A stretch of DNA of 64,000 nucleotides from Shinella zoogloeoides (GTDB lineage: Bacteria; Pseudomonadota; Alphaproteobacteria; Rhizobiales; Rhizobiaceae): the NCBI RefSeq assembly GCF_030733845.1, contig NZ_CP132311.1:561501-625500 (forward strand). Reading direction: 5' to 3'. The position numbers and the translations under genes are program-made. Shown piece by piece: positions 18,663 through 27,072 of this stretch. The notes under the pieces are model-generated. The model saw only the letters and a list, made by a program, of their open reading frames with translations, was not told where the DNA came from and did not search any database. How positions within the stretch are numbered: the first letter of the stretch is position 1; each line of letters opens with the position of its first letter.

Positions 18663-21224
18663 TTACGTCCGCGGCTTCAGGTTCTCGGGATCATACAGCG
18701 GCTTGTAGCCGATGCCGACCACCTCGACCGGGTAGGTCTCGGCGAAATATTCGATGTTGAGCTTGCGGCCCTCCTGGCAATAGGCGTGCGGCAGGTAGGC
18801 GAGCGCGATGTTCTTGCCGATGGTCGGGCCGAAGGCGATGGAGGTCGTGTAGGAGCGGCGGCCGAGTTCGTCGATCAGCACCTCGCCGGTTGCCGGATCG
18901 ATGACCGGCAGGTTGCCGAGCGGGTAGCGCTTGACGCCGTTCCTGTCGGTATTCTCCGTCATGACGAGTGTGCAGAGCATGGCGGGCTGGTGGTCGCGCG
19001 CCTTGTATTCCAGGTGCTTCGCCTTGCCGCGGAAATCGGCTTCCTTCACCTTCGGGCGTGCAAGGTCCGCCTCGATGAGGTTGTACTGGGTGAGGAGGTC
19101 GGCGTTCTGCAGGCGCAGGCTCTTTTCCATGCGGCGCGAATTCGCATAGGTCTCGACGCCGAAGGCCATGACGCCGGTGGCGCGCAGCGCGTCCCAGACG
19201 GCAAGGCCGTCCTCGTACTTCATGTGCAGTTCCCAGCCCTGCTCGCCGACATAGGAGATGCGGAAGGCGGTAACCGGCTTGCCGGCCATCTCGATCTGCT
19301 TGATCGCGGCAAAGGCGAAGTTCTCGATATCGAGGCCATCGGGATCGGCGACAACCTTCTTCAGGGTCTCGCGGGCGTTCGGGCCCCAGATGCCGATGGT
19401 GATGAACTTTTCCGAGACGTCTGTGATGGTGACGTCGAGGCCGCGGTCCTCGGCGACGCGCTTCATGTAATGGAAGTCGCGCGGGCCGGCATCGGCGCCG
19501 TTGACGAGGCGGCAGCGGTCGGCCATGCGGAAGACCGTGAAGTCGGCGCGCACCATGCCCTCGTCGTCGAGGAAGTGGGTGTAGATGCCCTTGCCGATAT
19601 TGCCGTCGCCGCCGATCTTTGCCGCGCAGAGCCATTCCAGGAGTTCGACGTGGTCGGGGCCTTCGATGTCGACCATGTGGAAATGCGAGAGGTTGACGAT
19701 GCCGCAATCCTCGCTCATCGCCAGATGCTCGGCATTGGAGACGCGCCAGAAGTGGCGGCTGTCCCACTCGTTCTCGCGCACCGGCACGCGGTCGCCGTAC
19801 TTTTCCAGCAGGTGCTCGTTGGCGGCGTAGCCATGCGCGCGCTCCCAGCCGCCGAGCTCCATGAAGTAGCCGCCGAGTTCCTTCTCGCGCTCATGGAAGG
19901 GCGAGCGCTTGGCACCGCGGCCCGAGGCATAGGGTTCGCGGTTGTGCACGGCCGGGAAGTAGATCTTCTGCGCGGCCTCGTAGCTGCGGCCCTCGATGAA
20001 TTCCTCCGTCAGCTGGTGCGGGTAGAAGCGGGAATAGTCGATCGAGTTGTGGTCGATCTCGGTGCGCCCGTCCGTCATCCAGTCGGCGATGAGCTTGCCG
20101 TAGCCGGGACCGTCCTTGACCCAGATGGCGACGCAGTACCAGAGGCCGCGCACCTTCTGGCTCTCGCCGCAGGACGGACCGCCGGCGGCGGAGACCTGCA
20201 GGAGGCCGTTGAAGGAATGGCCCTCGTTATAGCCGAGCTCGCCGAGGATCGGCGTCAGTTCCATCGCCTTTTCCAGCGGCTCGAGGATCTGCTCCATGTC
20301 GAGGTCACGCTGCGAGGGCGACAGGCGCGCCTCGTGTTTTTCGAGGATGTCGCGCGGGTGGCAGAGGCGCGGATTGGTCTGCTCGTAATAGCCCCACTCG
20401 ATCTGGCCGCCTTCGGTGGTCTTCGGGTCGCCCGTGTCGCGCATATAGGCGGAGTTGCCCTGGTCGCGCAAAAGCGGATAGCCGATTTCCTTGCCGGTGC
20501 CCTCGAACTCGTTATACGGGCCGAAGAAGGTGAGGGGATGGTCGACCGGCATGACCGGCAGGTCCTCGCCGACCATTTCGGCGATCAGGCGGCCCCAGAT
20601 GCCGGCGCAGACGATGACATGGTCGGCCATGATCGTGCCGCGATGGGTGACGACACCCTTGATGCGGCCGCCCTCGACGATCAGCGACTGGGCCGGCGTG
20701 TTGCCGTAGACCTGCAGCTTGCCGGATTTTTCCGCGGCATCGACCAGCTTGCCGGCGACGGTCTGCGAGCGCGGCACGACGAGGCCGGCATCGGGATCGA
20801 ACAGGCCGCCCATGACCTGGTCTTCCTCGATCAGCGGGAACATTTCTTTGATCTCGGAGGGCGAGACGTAATGCGCGCGCGTGCCGAAAGCCCGGGCGGA
20901 GGAAAGTTTGCGCTTGATTTCCTCCATCCAGGTGTCGTCGCCCGTGCGGGCGACTTCAAGACCGCCGATGCGGGCGTAGTGGCCCATCTTCTCGTAGAAA
21001 TCGATGGAATACTGGGTGGTCCAGACCGAGAGATAGTCGTGGCTGGTCGTGTAGCAGAAGTCCGAGGCATGCGCCGTCGAACCGATGTCGGTCGGGATGC
21101 CCGACTTGTCGATGCCCACGATATCGTCCCATCCGCGCTCGATGAGATGGTGGGCGATCGACGCGCCCACGATGCCACCCAAACCGATGATGACGACCTT
21201 CGCCTTTTGCGGAAACTCTGCCAT
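18663..21224 (-). CDS. FAD-dependent oxidoreductase with GcvT domain (dimethylglycine/sarcosine dehydrogenase-like)
   Basis: An 853-residue fusion. The N-terminal half is a DAO-type flavoprotein with the dinucleotide-binding motif GLGGIVGASIAHHLIERG at about residue 13 and GSTAHASDF near 48. The second half is a folate-binding GcvT/aminomethyltransferase fold (NLSHFHMVDIEGPDHVELLEWL, then GEQGWELHMKYEDG). This is the layout of dimethylglycine dehydrogenase and its relatives, which demethylate methylated glycines and pass the C1 unit to tetrahydrofolate. The exact substrate (dimethylglycine, sarcosine or another N-methyl compound) is unknown. It has no clear operon partner, and its own terminator. 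Confidence 0.85.
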   Translation of the reverse strand: MAEFPQKAKVVIIGLGGIVGASIAHHLIERGWDDIVGIDKSGIPTDIGSTAHASDFCYTTSHDYLSVWTTQYSIDFYEKMGHYARIGGLEVARTGDDTWMEEIKRKLSSARAFGTRAHYVSPSEIKEMFPLIEEDQVMGGLFDPDAGLVVPRSQTVAGKLVDAAEKSGKLQVYGNTPAQSLIVEGGRIKGVVTHRGTIMADHVIVCAGIWGRLIAEMVGEDLPVMPVDHPLTFFGPYNEFEGTGKEIGYPLLRDQGNSAYMRDTGDPKTTEGGQIEWGYYEQTNPRLCHPRDILEKHEARLSPSQRDLDMEQILEPLEKAMELTPILGELGYNEGHSFNGLLQVSAAGGPSCGESQKVRGLWYCVAIWVKDGPGYGKLIADWMTDGRTEIDHNSIDYSRFYPHQLTEEFIEGRSYEAAQKIYFPAVHNREPYASGRGAKRSPFHEREKELGGYFMELGGWERAHGYAANEHLLEKYGDRVPVRENEWDSRHFWRVSNAEHLAMSEDCGIVNLSHFHMVDIEGPDHVELLEWLCAAKIGGDGNIGKGIYTHFLDDEGMVRADFTVFRMADRCRLVNGADAGPRDFHYMKRVAEDRGLDVTITDVSEKFITIGIWGPNARETLKKVVADPDGLDIENFAFAAIKQIEMAGKPVTAFRISYVGEQGWELHMKYEDGLAVWDALRATGVMAFGVETYANSRRMEKSLRLQNADLLTQYNLIEADLARPKVKEADFRGKAKHLEYKARDHQPAMLCTLVMTENTDRNGVKRYPLGNLPVIDPATGEVLIDELGRRSYTTSIAFGPTIGKNIALAYLPHAYCQEGRKLNIEYFAETYPVEVVGIGYKPLYDPENLKPRT

Positions 21225-21395
21225 TTGCTGGACCCCGATGAAATATTGAGCCCGATTTTAGGGCCTCGTTCGGTGCCAGTGCAGCCTGTCTGCGACGGGT
21301 CCGCGACCAGTTCCGACAGTCCCCGGAAGAGCGCCCTGCGCCGGCGGCACGACCCTAGCGGATCGATAGGCGGGCGCAATGCTTTTCCGCCGGCG

Positions 21396-21998
21396 TCAGG
21401 CAGCGCCGTCAAGCGGGGCGACGCCCTCCTTCTCCAGCACGGTCCTCACGGCAGGCCGTGCCTCGATGCGGTCCGCCAGCGTCCGCAGCGGCCCCGGCAG
21501 CGCGATGCCGCACATCGCGGCCCAGCGCGCCATCACATAGAAGAAGGCATCCGAAGCCGAAAAGCGCGCGCCGAACAGATAGTCGCCTTCGATCCGCGTG
21601 GCGATCCAGCCGAAGCGGCGGCCAAGCGTTTCGGTCAGCCAGGCCTTCTCCTCGTCGTTCTGCGTGAAGAACAGCCGCACGAAGGGCTTTTGCAGCTCCG
21701 TCGAAAGGAAGGCGAGCATCTGCAGGTGGCGCGTGCGGCCGAGCGGCCCGTCCGGCACGAGGCCGTCACCCGCGTGGGCGATCCAGTCGAGCAGCGCGAC
21801 GTTCTCCGTGAGGAGCATGCCGTCCTCAAGAAGGAGGGCGGGCACGTAGCCGTTCGGATTGATCCTCTCGTAGGCGCTGCCGTCCTTCAGGGTGTGCTGG
21901 AAGAGATCGACCGCGTGCGGCCGGAAGGAAAGGCCGGCTTCGTGCAGCAGGATATGCGCGGCCTGGCTGCAGGCGGTGGGGGCGTAGTAGAAGTCCAT
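21396..21998 (-). CDS. Glutathione S-transferase (beta-class-like)
   Basis: A 200-residue GST. The N-terminal thioredoxin-like domain starts DFYYAPTACSQAAHILL, with Cys10 as expected of bacterial beta-class enzymes. The cis-Pro and glutathione-binding stretch is NPNGYVPALLLEDG followed by LLTENVALLDWIA. The C-terminal helical domain includes SASDAFFYVM. It should conjugate or reduce substrates with glutathione in the cytoplasm. It lies between the dehydrogenase-like gene and a GlxA-type regulator on the same strand, with gaps of about 170 and 96 nt, so co-transcription is unproven. Confidence 0.87.
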   Translation of the reverse strand: MDFYYAPTACSQAAHILLHEAGLSFRPHAVDLFQHTLKDGSAYERINPNGYVPALLLEDGMLLTENVALLDWIAHAGDGLVPDGPLGRTRHLQMLAFLSTELQKPFVRLFFTQNDEEKAWLTETLGRRFGWIATRIEGDYLFGARFSASDAFFYVMARWAAMCGIALPGPLRTLADRIEARPAVRTVLEKEGVAPLDGAA

Positions 21999-22094
21999 GT
22001 CACGTCTCCTCGTGTTTCGATGAGACGAGTGTGCCGGCGATGGTTCCCGAAGGTCAGAGGCAAACGGGCTGCTTTCGGGGCAAACCGGCCATCG

Positions 22095-23099
22095 TCAGCC
22101 GAGGCTGCGCGGGCGGTTGCGCTGGCGGTACTGCGCGGGCGTGACGCCGACGCGGCGGCGGAAGAGCTTTCGGAAGAAAGTCGGATCGCCATAGCCGACA
22201 GCGACCGCGATATCCTCGATGGCTTCAAGCCCGGTCTCCAGCATCTGCTTGGCCTCCTCGATGCGCATGGCCTGCACATAGTCCACCGGCGCATAGCCGG
22301 TGGCGGCCTTGAACTGGCGCTTGAAGGTACGCTCGGCCATGCCGGAACGGGCCACCATGGCGGCCACCGGGTTGGGGGCGGCATAGTTGTCGGCAAGCCA
22401 GGTCTGCACCTCTGCGATCGTGGCATTGCCGTGCTGGCGGGGCCGGGCCATGGCGGCGAAGGGAAGCTGTCCGTGACCCCGGTCGCCGATGAGGAAGAGC
22501 CGGGCGACGCGTGTCGCCTCCTCCGCTCCGCAGAAACGGCCGATGAGGTAGAGCGCCAGGTCCTGCCAGGAGGTGGCGCCGCCGGTGGTGATCAGCCGCC
22601 CGGCGCGGCCGCTGTCGCAGAGAATGCGCTCCGGCCGGAAGGCGACCTTCGGATAGTGATCGCGGAAGATATCCGCCAGGATCCAGTGCGAAGCCGCCTC
22701 CGTGCCGTCGAGCAGCCCGGCCTCGGCCAGCAGCACCGCGCCGCTGCAGGCCGAGCAGATCAGCGCCTCCGCCTCGATATGCCGGCGCACCCAGGCGATT
22801 TCCCGTGGCCACCGCCCGGCCGGTGACAGGCCCGCGTCGAGGTGGATGTCGCAGACGACGACGATATCGGCAAGGTGGCCGGAAAGCCCCTGCTGCGGTG
22901 TCACGCGCAGGCCGCTGCCCGTTTCGTGGGGCCGGGTCTCTGCGGAAACAAGTACGGGATCGAGGGCGCGCAGCGCCTTCGGGCCGCGACCGGCCTCGCC
23001 GAGGATTTCGTGCAGGCCATAGGGCGCCATGGTGCCGCTTTCCGGCAGGGCGAGGATGGCGACGGTGAGGGGACTGGTGGGTTTCGGACGTATCGGCAT
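22095..23099 (-). CDS. GlxA-family AraC-type transcriptional regulator
   Basis: A 334-residue regulator. The N-terminal DJ-1/class-I-amidotransferase-like domain (residues 10-200) has the nucleophile-elbow stretch ICSACSGAVLLAEAGLLDG. The C-terminal AraC HTH pair (about 230-330) reads MAERTFKRQFKAATGYAPVDYVQAMRIEEAK, then IAVAVGYGDPTFFRKLFRR. This is the GlxA group, often tied to catabolism of N-containing compounds. It is divergent from the SRPBCC gene at 23207 and upstream of the GST gene, so either could be its target. Confidence 0.88.
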   Translation of the reverse strand: MPIRPKPTSPLTVAILALPESGTMAPYGLHEILGEAGRGPKALRALDPVLVSAETRPHETGSGLRVTPQQGLSGHLADIVVVCDIHLDAGLSPAGRWPREIAWVRRHIEAEALICSACSGAVLLAEAGLLDGTEAASHWILADIFRDHYPKVAFRPERILCDSGRAGRLITTGGATSWQDLALYLIGRFCGAEEATRVARLFLIGDRGHGQLPFAAMARPRQHGNATIAEVQTWLADNYAAPNPVAAMVARSGMAERTFKRQFKAATGYAPVDYVQAMRIEEAKQMLETGLEAIEDIAVAVGYGDPTFFRKLFRRRVGVTPAQYRQRNRPRSLG

Positions 23100-23206
23100 G
23101 GCGCGAGATTGGCATATCTGCCCCGAAAGTGTCGAGAACGTCTCTATCGGTCGCGGTCGCTGGCGTTCATGCTCTTCCCGTTCCCAACGACAGGAAGGAG
23201 AAAACC

Positions 23207-23671
23207 ATGTCCATCGAATACGGCACCGTCGATATCACCCGCACCTTCGCCGCGCCGGCCGCGGCCGTCTTTTCGGCCTGGTCGCAGCAGGCGGCGCAGG
23301 AGGCCTGGGGCGATCCCGGCCCGGACTGGCAGATGCGTTTCGAGCGTTTCCGCTTTACAGTCGGCGAAAGCGATCTCTGCCGCTTCGGCCCCAGGGGCGG
23401 ACCCGTCTATCTCAACGAGAACCGCTACCTGCAGATCCTGCCGGAAAAGCGCATCGTCTATGCAAGCCTGCTGCGGGAGGGCGATGCGCTCACCTTCGCC
23501 GGCACGGTCGTCGTGACCTTCGAGGCGGTCCCCGACGGCACGCGCATGCGGCTCGTCGAGCAGGGGGCCTATTTCGATGGCCGCGACAGGGCGGAGGACC
23601 ATCTGGCTGGCTGGCAGGCCATGCTGAAAGCCATGGATCACTACCTCCGGCAACAGGCCCGCGCGGCGTGA
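23207..23671 (+). CDS. SRPBCC / AHSA1-domain protein
   Basis: A 154-residue single-domain START/AHSA1-like protein. It starts at the ATG preceded by AGGAAGGAG, not at an upstream GTG that lacks a site. The pattern is typical: DITRTFAAPAAAVFSAWSQ at the N-terminus, a beta-rich core with GPRGGPVYLNENRYLQILPEKRIVYAS, and a C-terminal helix (HLAGWQAMLKAMDHYLR). Such proteins form a hydrophobic cavity; many occur with ArsR regulators. It is convergent with the ArsR-AHSA1-GFA cluster next door, and divergent from the GlxA-type regulator. Biochemical role unknown. Confidence 0.8.
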   Translation: MSIEYGTVDITRTFAAPAAAVFSAWSQQAAQEAWGDPGPDWQMRFERFRFTVGESDLCRFGPRGGPVYLNENRYLQILPEKRIVYASLLREGDALTFAGTVVVTFEAVPDGTRMRLVEQGAYFDGRDRAEDHLAGWQAMLKAMDHYLRQQARAA

Positions 23672-23673
23672 GG

Positions 23674-24093
23674 TCAGAGATGGGCGTGGTGGGCCGGCGG
23701 GTTTTCGTAGTCGTCCACCATGCCATTCTCATAGATGACGGGCGCGGCGCTCAGTTCCTCCTCGGACACATCGTCCAGCGTGCCAGCATTGATGCAGTAG
23801 AAATGCCCCATGAAGTCCTTGTGATAGCCGCGGGAGAAGGAGCGGATGCCGCAGGTCTTGCAGAAGAAGTGGTCGATATCGCCTTCCAGCCAGCTCGAAT
23901 CCGCCGCGCGATAGGTGAGGAGCCGGTCCTCGCCCGAGAGAAGCTTGAAATCTTCGCGCCTGGTGAAGGTCTTCAGCATGCGCGTGCGCCGGCAGAAGGA
24001 GCAGTTGCAGCGCCGCAGGCCCTCGTCGAGGTCGAGCACGCATTCGTAGCGGACGGCGCCGCAATGGCAGCTTCCGTGATAGGTCTTCTTCAT
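23674..24093 (-). CDS. GFA-family (glutathione-dependent formaldehyde-activating-like) zinc protein
   Basis: A 139-residue protein with the GFA zinc-cysteine pattern: SCHCGAVRYEC, CNCSFCRR and FFCKTCGIRSF. The fold binds zinc and, in the type enzyme, promotes glutathione adduct formation with formaldehyde; most family members have no proven substrate. It is the last gene of a minus-strand run ArsR - AHSA1 - GFA, with a gap of 10 nt to the AHSA1 gene, so it is probably under the ArsR regulator. Confidence 0.85.
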   Translation of the reverse strand: MKKTYHGSCHCGAVRYECVLDLDEGLRRCNCSFCRRTRMLKTFTRREDFKLLSGEDRLLTYRAADSSWLEGDIDHFFCKTCGIRSFSRGYHKDFMGHFYCINAGTLDDVSEEELSAAPVIYENGMVDDYENPPAHHAHL

Positions 24094-24103
24094 CGCGTCC
24101 TCC

Positions 24104-24562
24104 TCAGGTGCGGTTTTGCAGGATGTAGGCGGTGAGCCGGTCGAGGCATTCGCCCCAGCCCTCGGCGTGGCTGTCGCGGGATTCGACCGTCTCGAACGGT
24201 GTCTGCGCGAAGGTCAGCCGGGTACGCGCGCCAACCGCCTCGAAGGCCACGCTCACCAGCGTTTCCGGCCCGTCCTCCCCGGTCCAGCGGAAGGTGAAGG
24301 TAAGGCCGCGGTTCTCGTCGATCGCGCGGTAGAGGCCGCCCATCGGATAGTCCGCGCCCTCCGGCGAGCGGATCACCGCCGACCATGCGCCGCCGGGGCG
24401 GAAATCCATGCGGATGGAATGGGCGGTGAAATCCTTCGGCCCCAGCCAGCGGGCAAGGTGCTCCGGTGCCGCCCAGGCCTTGAAGACGAGGGCGACGGGC
24501 GCGTCGATCAGGCGTTCGATGACAAGGCCTATGGGGTCCGCGGTCTCGGCTTTCTGTTGCAT
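24104..24562 (-). CDS. AHSA1/SRPBCC-domain protein in ArsR operon
   Basis: A 152-residue AHSA1 protein: IERLIDAPVALVFKAWAAPEHLARWLGPKDF, then the cavity-lining strands and a C-terminal helix (GWGECLDRLTAYI). The start chosen has GAGGAGG 8 nt upstream. It lies 11 nt after the ArsR gene and 10 nt before the GFA gene, a common ArsR-AHSA1 arrangement in which the regulator controls the SRPBCC protein. A second SRPBCC protein is convergent just beyond. Ligand unknown. Confidence 0.84.
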   Translation of the reverse strand: MQQKAETADPIGLVIERLIDAPVALVFKAWAAPEHLARWLGPKDFTAHSIRMDFRPGGAWSAVIRSPEGADYPMGGLYRAIDENRGLTFTFRWTGEDGPETLVSVAFEAVGARTRLTFAQTPFETVESRDSHAEGWGECLDRLTAYILQNRT

Positions 24563-24573
24563 GGCTTTCCTCC

Positions 24574-24915
24574 TCAGTTCTTCTTGTCCGGTTCGCCGGC
24601 CTGCAATTCCCGGAGATAGTCGTCGAGCCGGTCGAAGCTCGCCTCCCAGAAGCGCCGGTAGCCGGAAATCCAGCCGTTCGCGTCCTTCAGCGGCGCCGCT
24701 TCCAGATGGCAGGGCCGCCATTGCGCGGTGCGGCTGCGGGTGATGAGCCCGGCGGCCTCCAGAACCTTCAGGTGCTTGGAGACCGCCGGCAGGCTCATGT
24801 CGAAGGGCGCGGCAATCTCGTTGACTGTCGCATCTCCTTCGGAAAGCCGTGCGAGGATCGCGCGGCGAGTCGGGTCCGCAAGGGCGGCGAAGGTCAGGCT
24901 CAGCGGGTCGCTCAC
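24574..24915 (-). CDS. ArsR-family winged-helix regulator
   Basis: A 113-residue ArsR/SmtB-type repressor: ALADPTRRAILARLSEGDATVNEIAAPFDMSLPAVSKHLKVLEAAGLI is the HTH core (about residues 10-60). It lacks the CVC metal site of classic ArsR, as usual for the AHSA1-linked subgroup. The start is GTG. It heads a three-gene run and is divergent from chrA. The upstream region has a TTAATTAA dyad centre (24932-24939) that may be its operator. Confidence 0.87.
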   Translation of the reverse strand: MSDPLSLTFAALADPTRRAILARLSEGDATVNEIAAPFDMSLPAVSKHLKVLEAAGLITRSRTAQWRPCHLEAAPLKDANGWISGYRRFWEASFDRLDDYLRELQAGEPDKKN

Positions 24916-25043
24916 GAATTTATCCGTCCGGTTAATTAACTTATGGGTTTAATAATGCCGCCAGCCTCATCCGTCAACCCCACCGCCGACTTGACAGGGA
25001 GGGGCGCTGCTGCGATCGATCGTGGTGAAGCGGAGGGCAGCCG

Positions 25044-26435
25044 GTGAACGAGATTGGAGAAGGGCCTGTCCAACCGTCCGGCCACGGCGTGTCCTTCGGC
25101 GAAGCGCTGCGCGTCTGGTCGCGCGTGGCGGCCCTGAGCTTCGGCGGCCCCGCCGGGCAGATCGCCGTCATGCACCGCATCGTCGTCGACGAGAAGCGCT
25201 GGATCGGCGAGAGCCGTTTCCTGCACGCCCTGAACTATTGCATGCTGCTGCCGGGACCCGAGGCGCAGCAGCTCGCCGTCTATATCGGCTGGCTTATGCA
25301 CCGGACGCCCGGTGGTCTTGTCGCCGGCCTGCTGTTCATCTTGCCCGGTTTCCTCTCCATTCTCGCGCTGAGCTACGTCTACGTCATCTTCGGCGATGCG
25401 AGCGTGGTCGAGGGCCTGTTCTTCGGCCTCAAGGCGGCGGTGCTCGCCGTCGTCGTGCAGGCGGTGTTCCGCATCGGCAGCCGGGCGCTGGTCAATCCGG
25501 CGATGATCGCCATTGCCGCCGCCGCCTTCCTCGCCATCTTCGCCTTGAGAGTGCCGTTCCCGCTGATCGTTCTCCTTGCCGCGATCGTCGGCTATCTCGG
25601 CGCGAAATCCGGTTCGCGCTTCTTCCGCACGGCGGGCGGACATGCGGCGGCGAAAGGGGCGGTGTTGCAGGATCGGGATTCGCTGCTCGGCGAGGACACG
25701 CCTGCCCATGCGCGCCCCCAACTCGGCTGGTCGCTGAAAATCTCGGCGGTGCTGCTCGCTCTCTGGCTTGGCCCCGTCGCGCTGATCTGGTTCTTCGCGG
25801 GCAGCGACAGCGTCTTCACCGAGATCGGCGCCTTCTTCAGCAAGATGGCGGTCGTCACTTTCGGCGGAGCCTATGCGGCGCTCGCCTATGTCGCGCAGGA
25901 GGCCGTGCAGAACTATGGCTGGCTGAAGCCCGGCGAGATGCTCGACGGGCTCGGCATGGCCGAGACGACGCCGGGCCCGCTTATCATGGTGCTGCAATTT
26001 GTCGGCTTCCTCGGCGCCTGGCGCGATCCGGGCAGCCTCGACCCGATGGTGGCGGCGACGCTCGCCGCCGTGCTCACCACCTGGGTCACCTTCGTGCCCT
26101 GCTTCCTCTGGATCTTCCTCGGCGCGCCCTTCATCGAGAGGCTGCGTGGCCATGCGGCGCTGTCGGGCGCCATGGCGGCCATCACCGCCGCCGTGGTCGG
26201 CGTCATCCTCAACCTCGCGGTCTGGTTCGCCGTGCACACGCTGTTTGCCGAGGTGACGGTGCTTGCCGCCGGGCCACTGCGGATCGAGCTGCCCGTGGTC
26301 GCGACGGTCGTCATGCCGTCCGCGCTGCTTGCCGCGGCGGCCGCCTTCGCACTCTTCCGCCTCAAGGCGTCCGTGCTGCTGACGCTCGGCCTTGCGGCAC
26401 TCGCCGGCATCGGCTGGCGGCTGCTGTCCGGATGA
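25044..26435 (+). CDS. chrA: Chromate transporter, ChrA family (long form)
   Basis: A 463-residue polytopic membrane protein made of two homologous CHR domains. The first has ALSFGGPAGQIAVMH and LLPGPEAQQLAVYIGW; the second has VTFGGAYAALAYVAQEAV and ETTPGPLIMVLQFVGF. The duplicated FGG and PGP motifs are the ChrA signature. It should export chromate, protecting the cell from Cr(VI). There is no adjacent chrB. The gene is divergent from the ArsR cluster and convergent with an XRE-cupin gene. Confidence 0.92.
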   Translation: MNEIGEGPVQPSGHGVSFGEALRVWSRVAALSFGGPAGQIAVMHRIVVDEKRWIGESRFLHALNYCMLLPGPEAQQLAVYIGWLMHRTPGGLVAGLLFILPGFLSILALSYVYVIFGDASVVEGLFFGLKAAVLAVVVQAVFRIGSRALVNPAMIAIAAAAFLAIFALRVPFPLIVLLAAIVGYLGAKSGSRFFRTAGGHAAAKGAVLQDRDSLLGEDTPAHARPQLGWSLKISAVLLALWLGPVALIWFFAGSDSVFTEIGAFFSKMAVVTFGGAYAALAYVAQEAVQNYGWLKPGEMLDGLGMAETTPGPLIMVLQFVGFLGAWRDPGSLDPMVAATLAAVLTTWVTFVPCFLWIFLGAPFIERLRGHAALSGAMAAITAAVVGVILNLAVWFAVHTLFAEVTVLAAGPLRIELPVVATVVMPSALLAAAAAFALFRLKASVLLTLGLAALAGIGWRLLSG

Positions 26436-26438
26436 GGA

Positions 26439-27008
26439 TCAGGCAATCACGTTGCGCACGAAGCGGACGGGAACCGCGCCGGGATTGGCATAGGAATAGG
26501 CCTGGTCCGTGCCGTAGACGGTGAAGCTGCCCGCCGGATAGTCCCGCGTCGTGCCGGAAAGTTCGAGCCGCAGCGTGCCCTCGGTCACGAAGAGCATTTC
26601 GTGCCAGCCGGCGGGGTCCGGTTCCGCGTCGTAGCGCTCGCCGGGGCCGAGCGACCACAGCCACATCTGCGCCTCCCTCGTCGCCGGCGCGGAGCCGAGC
26701 AGGACGGCGGTGCTTTCCGGGTCCGCCCCGCGCCATGTCACCTCGTTGATCTCGGCTGAAGGCGCCCGGGCCGGGTCGCGCACGAGATCGACGAAGCGGA
26801 CACCCATGGCGGTCGCCAGCTTGTCGAGGCTGGAAAGGCTGATATTCGCATCGCCCCCTTCGAGCGCCACGATCATGCGCCGGCTGATGCCGGAGGCTTC
26901 CGCGAGCGCCGCCTGACTGAGGCCGGCCGCCTGACGAAGGCGGCGCAAATTGCCGGAGACATGGGCGAGCACGTCGCCACGTTCTTGACTGTGCAATATA
27001 TTGCTCAT
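26439..27008 (-). CDS. XRE-family regulator with cupin domain
   Basis: A 189-residue regulator. The N-terminal Cro/C1-type HTH is GNLRRLRQAAGLSQAALAEASGISRRMIVALE (about residues 19-50). A C-terminal cupin follows (about 105-185), with GWHEMLFVTEGTLRLELSG and YPAGSFTVYGTDQAYSYAN. It is divergent from the aminotransferase at 27073, the usual place for its regulator. A second XRE-cupin gene divergent from another aminotransferase lies at 33788. Confidence 0.88.
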   Translation of the reverse strand: MSNILHSQERGDVLAHVSGNLRRLRQAAGLSQAALAEASGISRRMIVALEGGDANISLSSLDKLATAMGVRFVDLVRDPARAPSAEINEVTWRGADPESTAVLLGSAPATREAQMWLWSLGPGERYDAEPDPAGWHEMLFVTEGTLRLELSGTTRDYPAGSFTVYGTDQAYSYANPGAVPVRFVRNVIA

Positions 27009-27072
27009 ACCGTTCCACTATCGAAGGGGCGGCACCGCCGCATGCGGCCTTCTAACCCGAAAGGACCCGGCC

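Noticed and set aside
18483..22826. Plus-strand open frame of about 1450 codons
   Set aside because: It runs antisense to the dehydrogenase-like gene, the GST and part of the GlxA regulator, all with clear family motifs. Its composition is what an antisense frame of GC-rich codons gives.
24936..26237. Minus-strand open frame of about 430 codons opposite chrA
   Set aside because: Antisense to chrA; His/Asp/Arg-rich composition is the mirror of membrane-protein codons.
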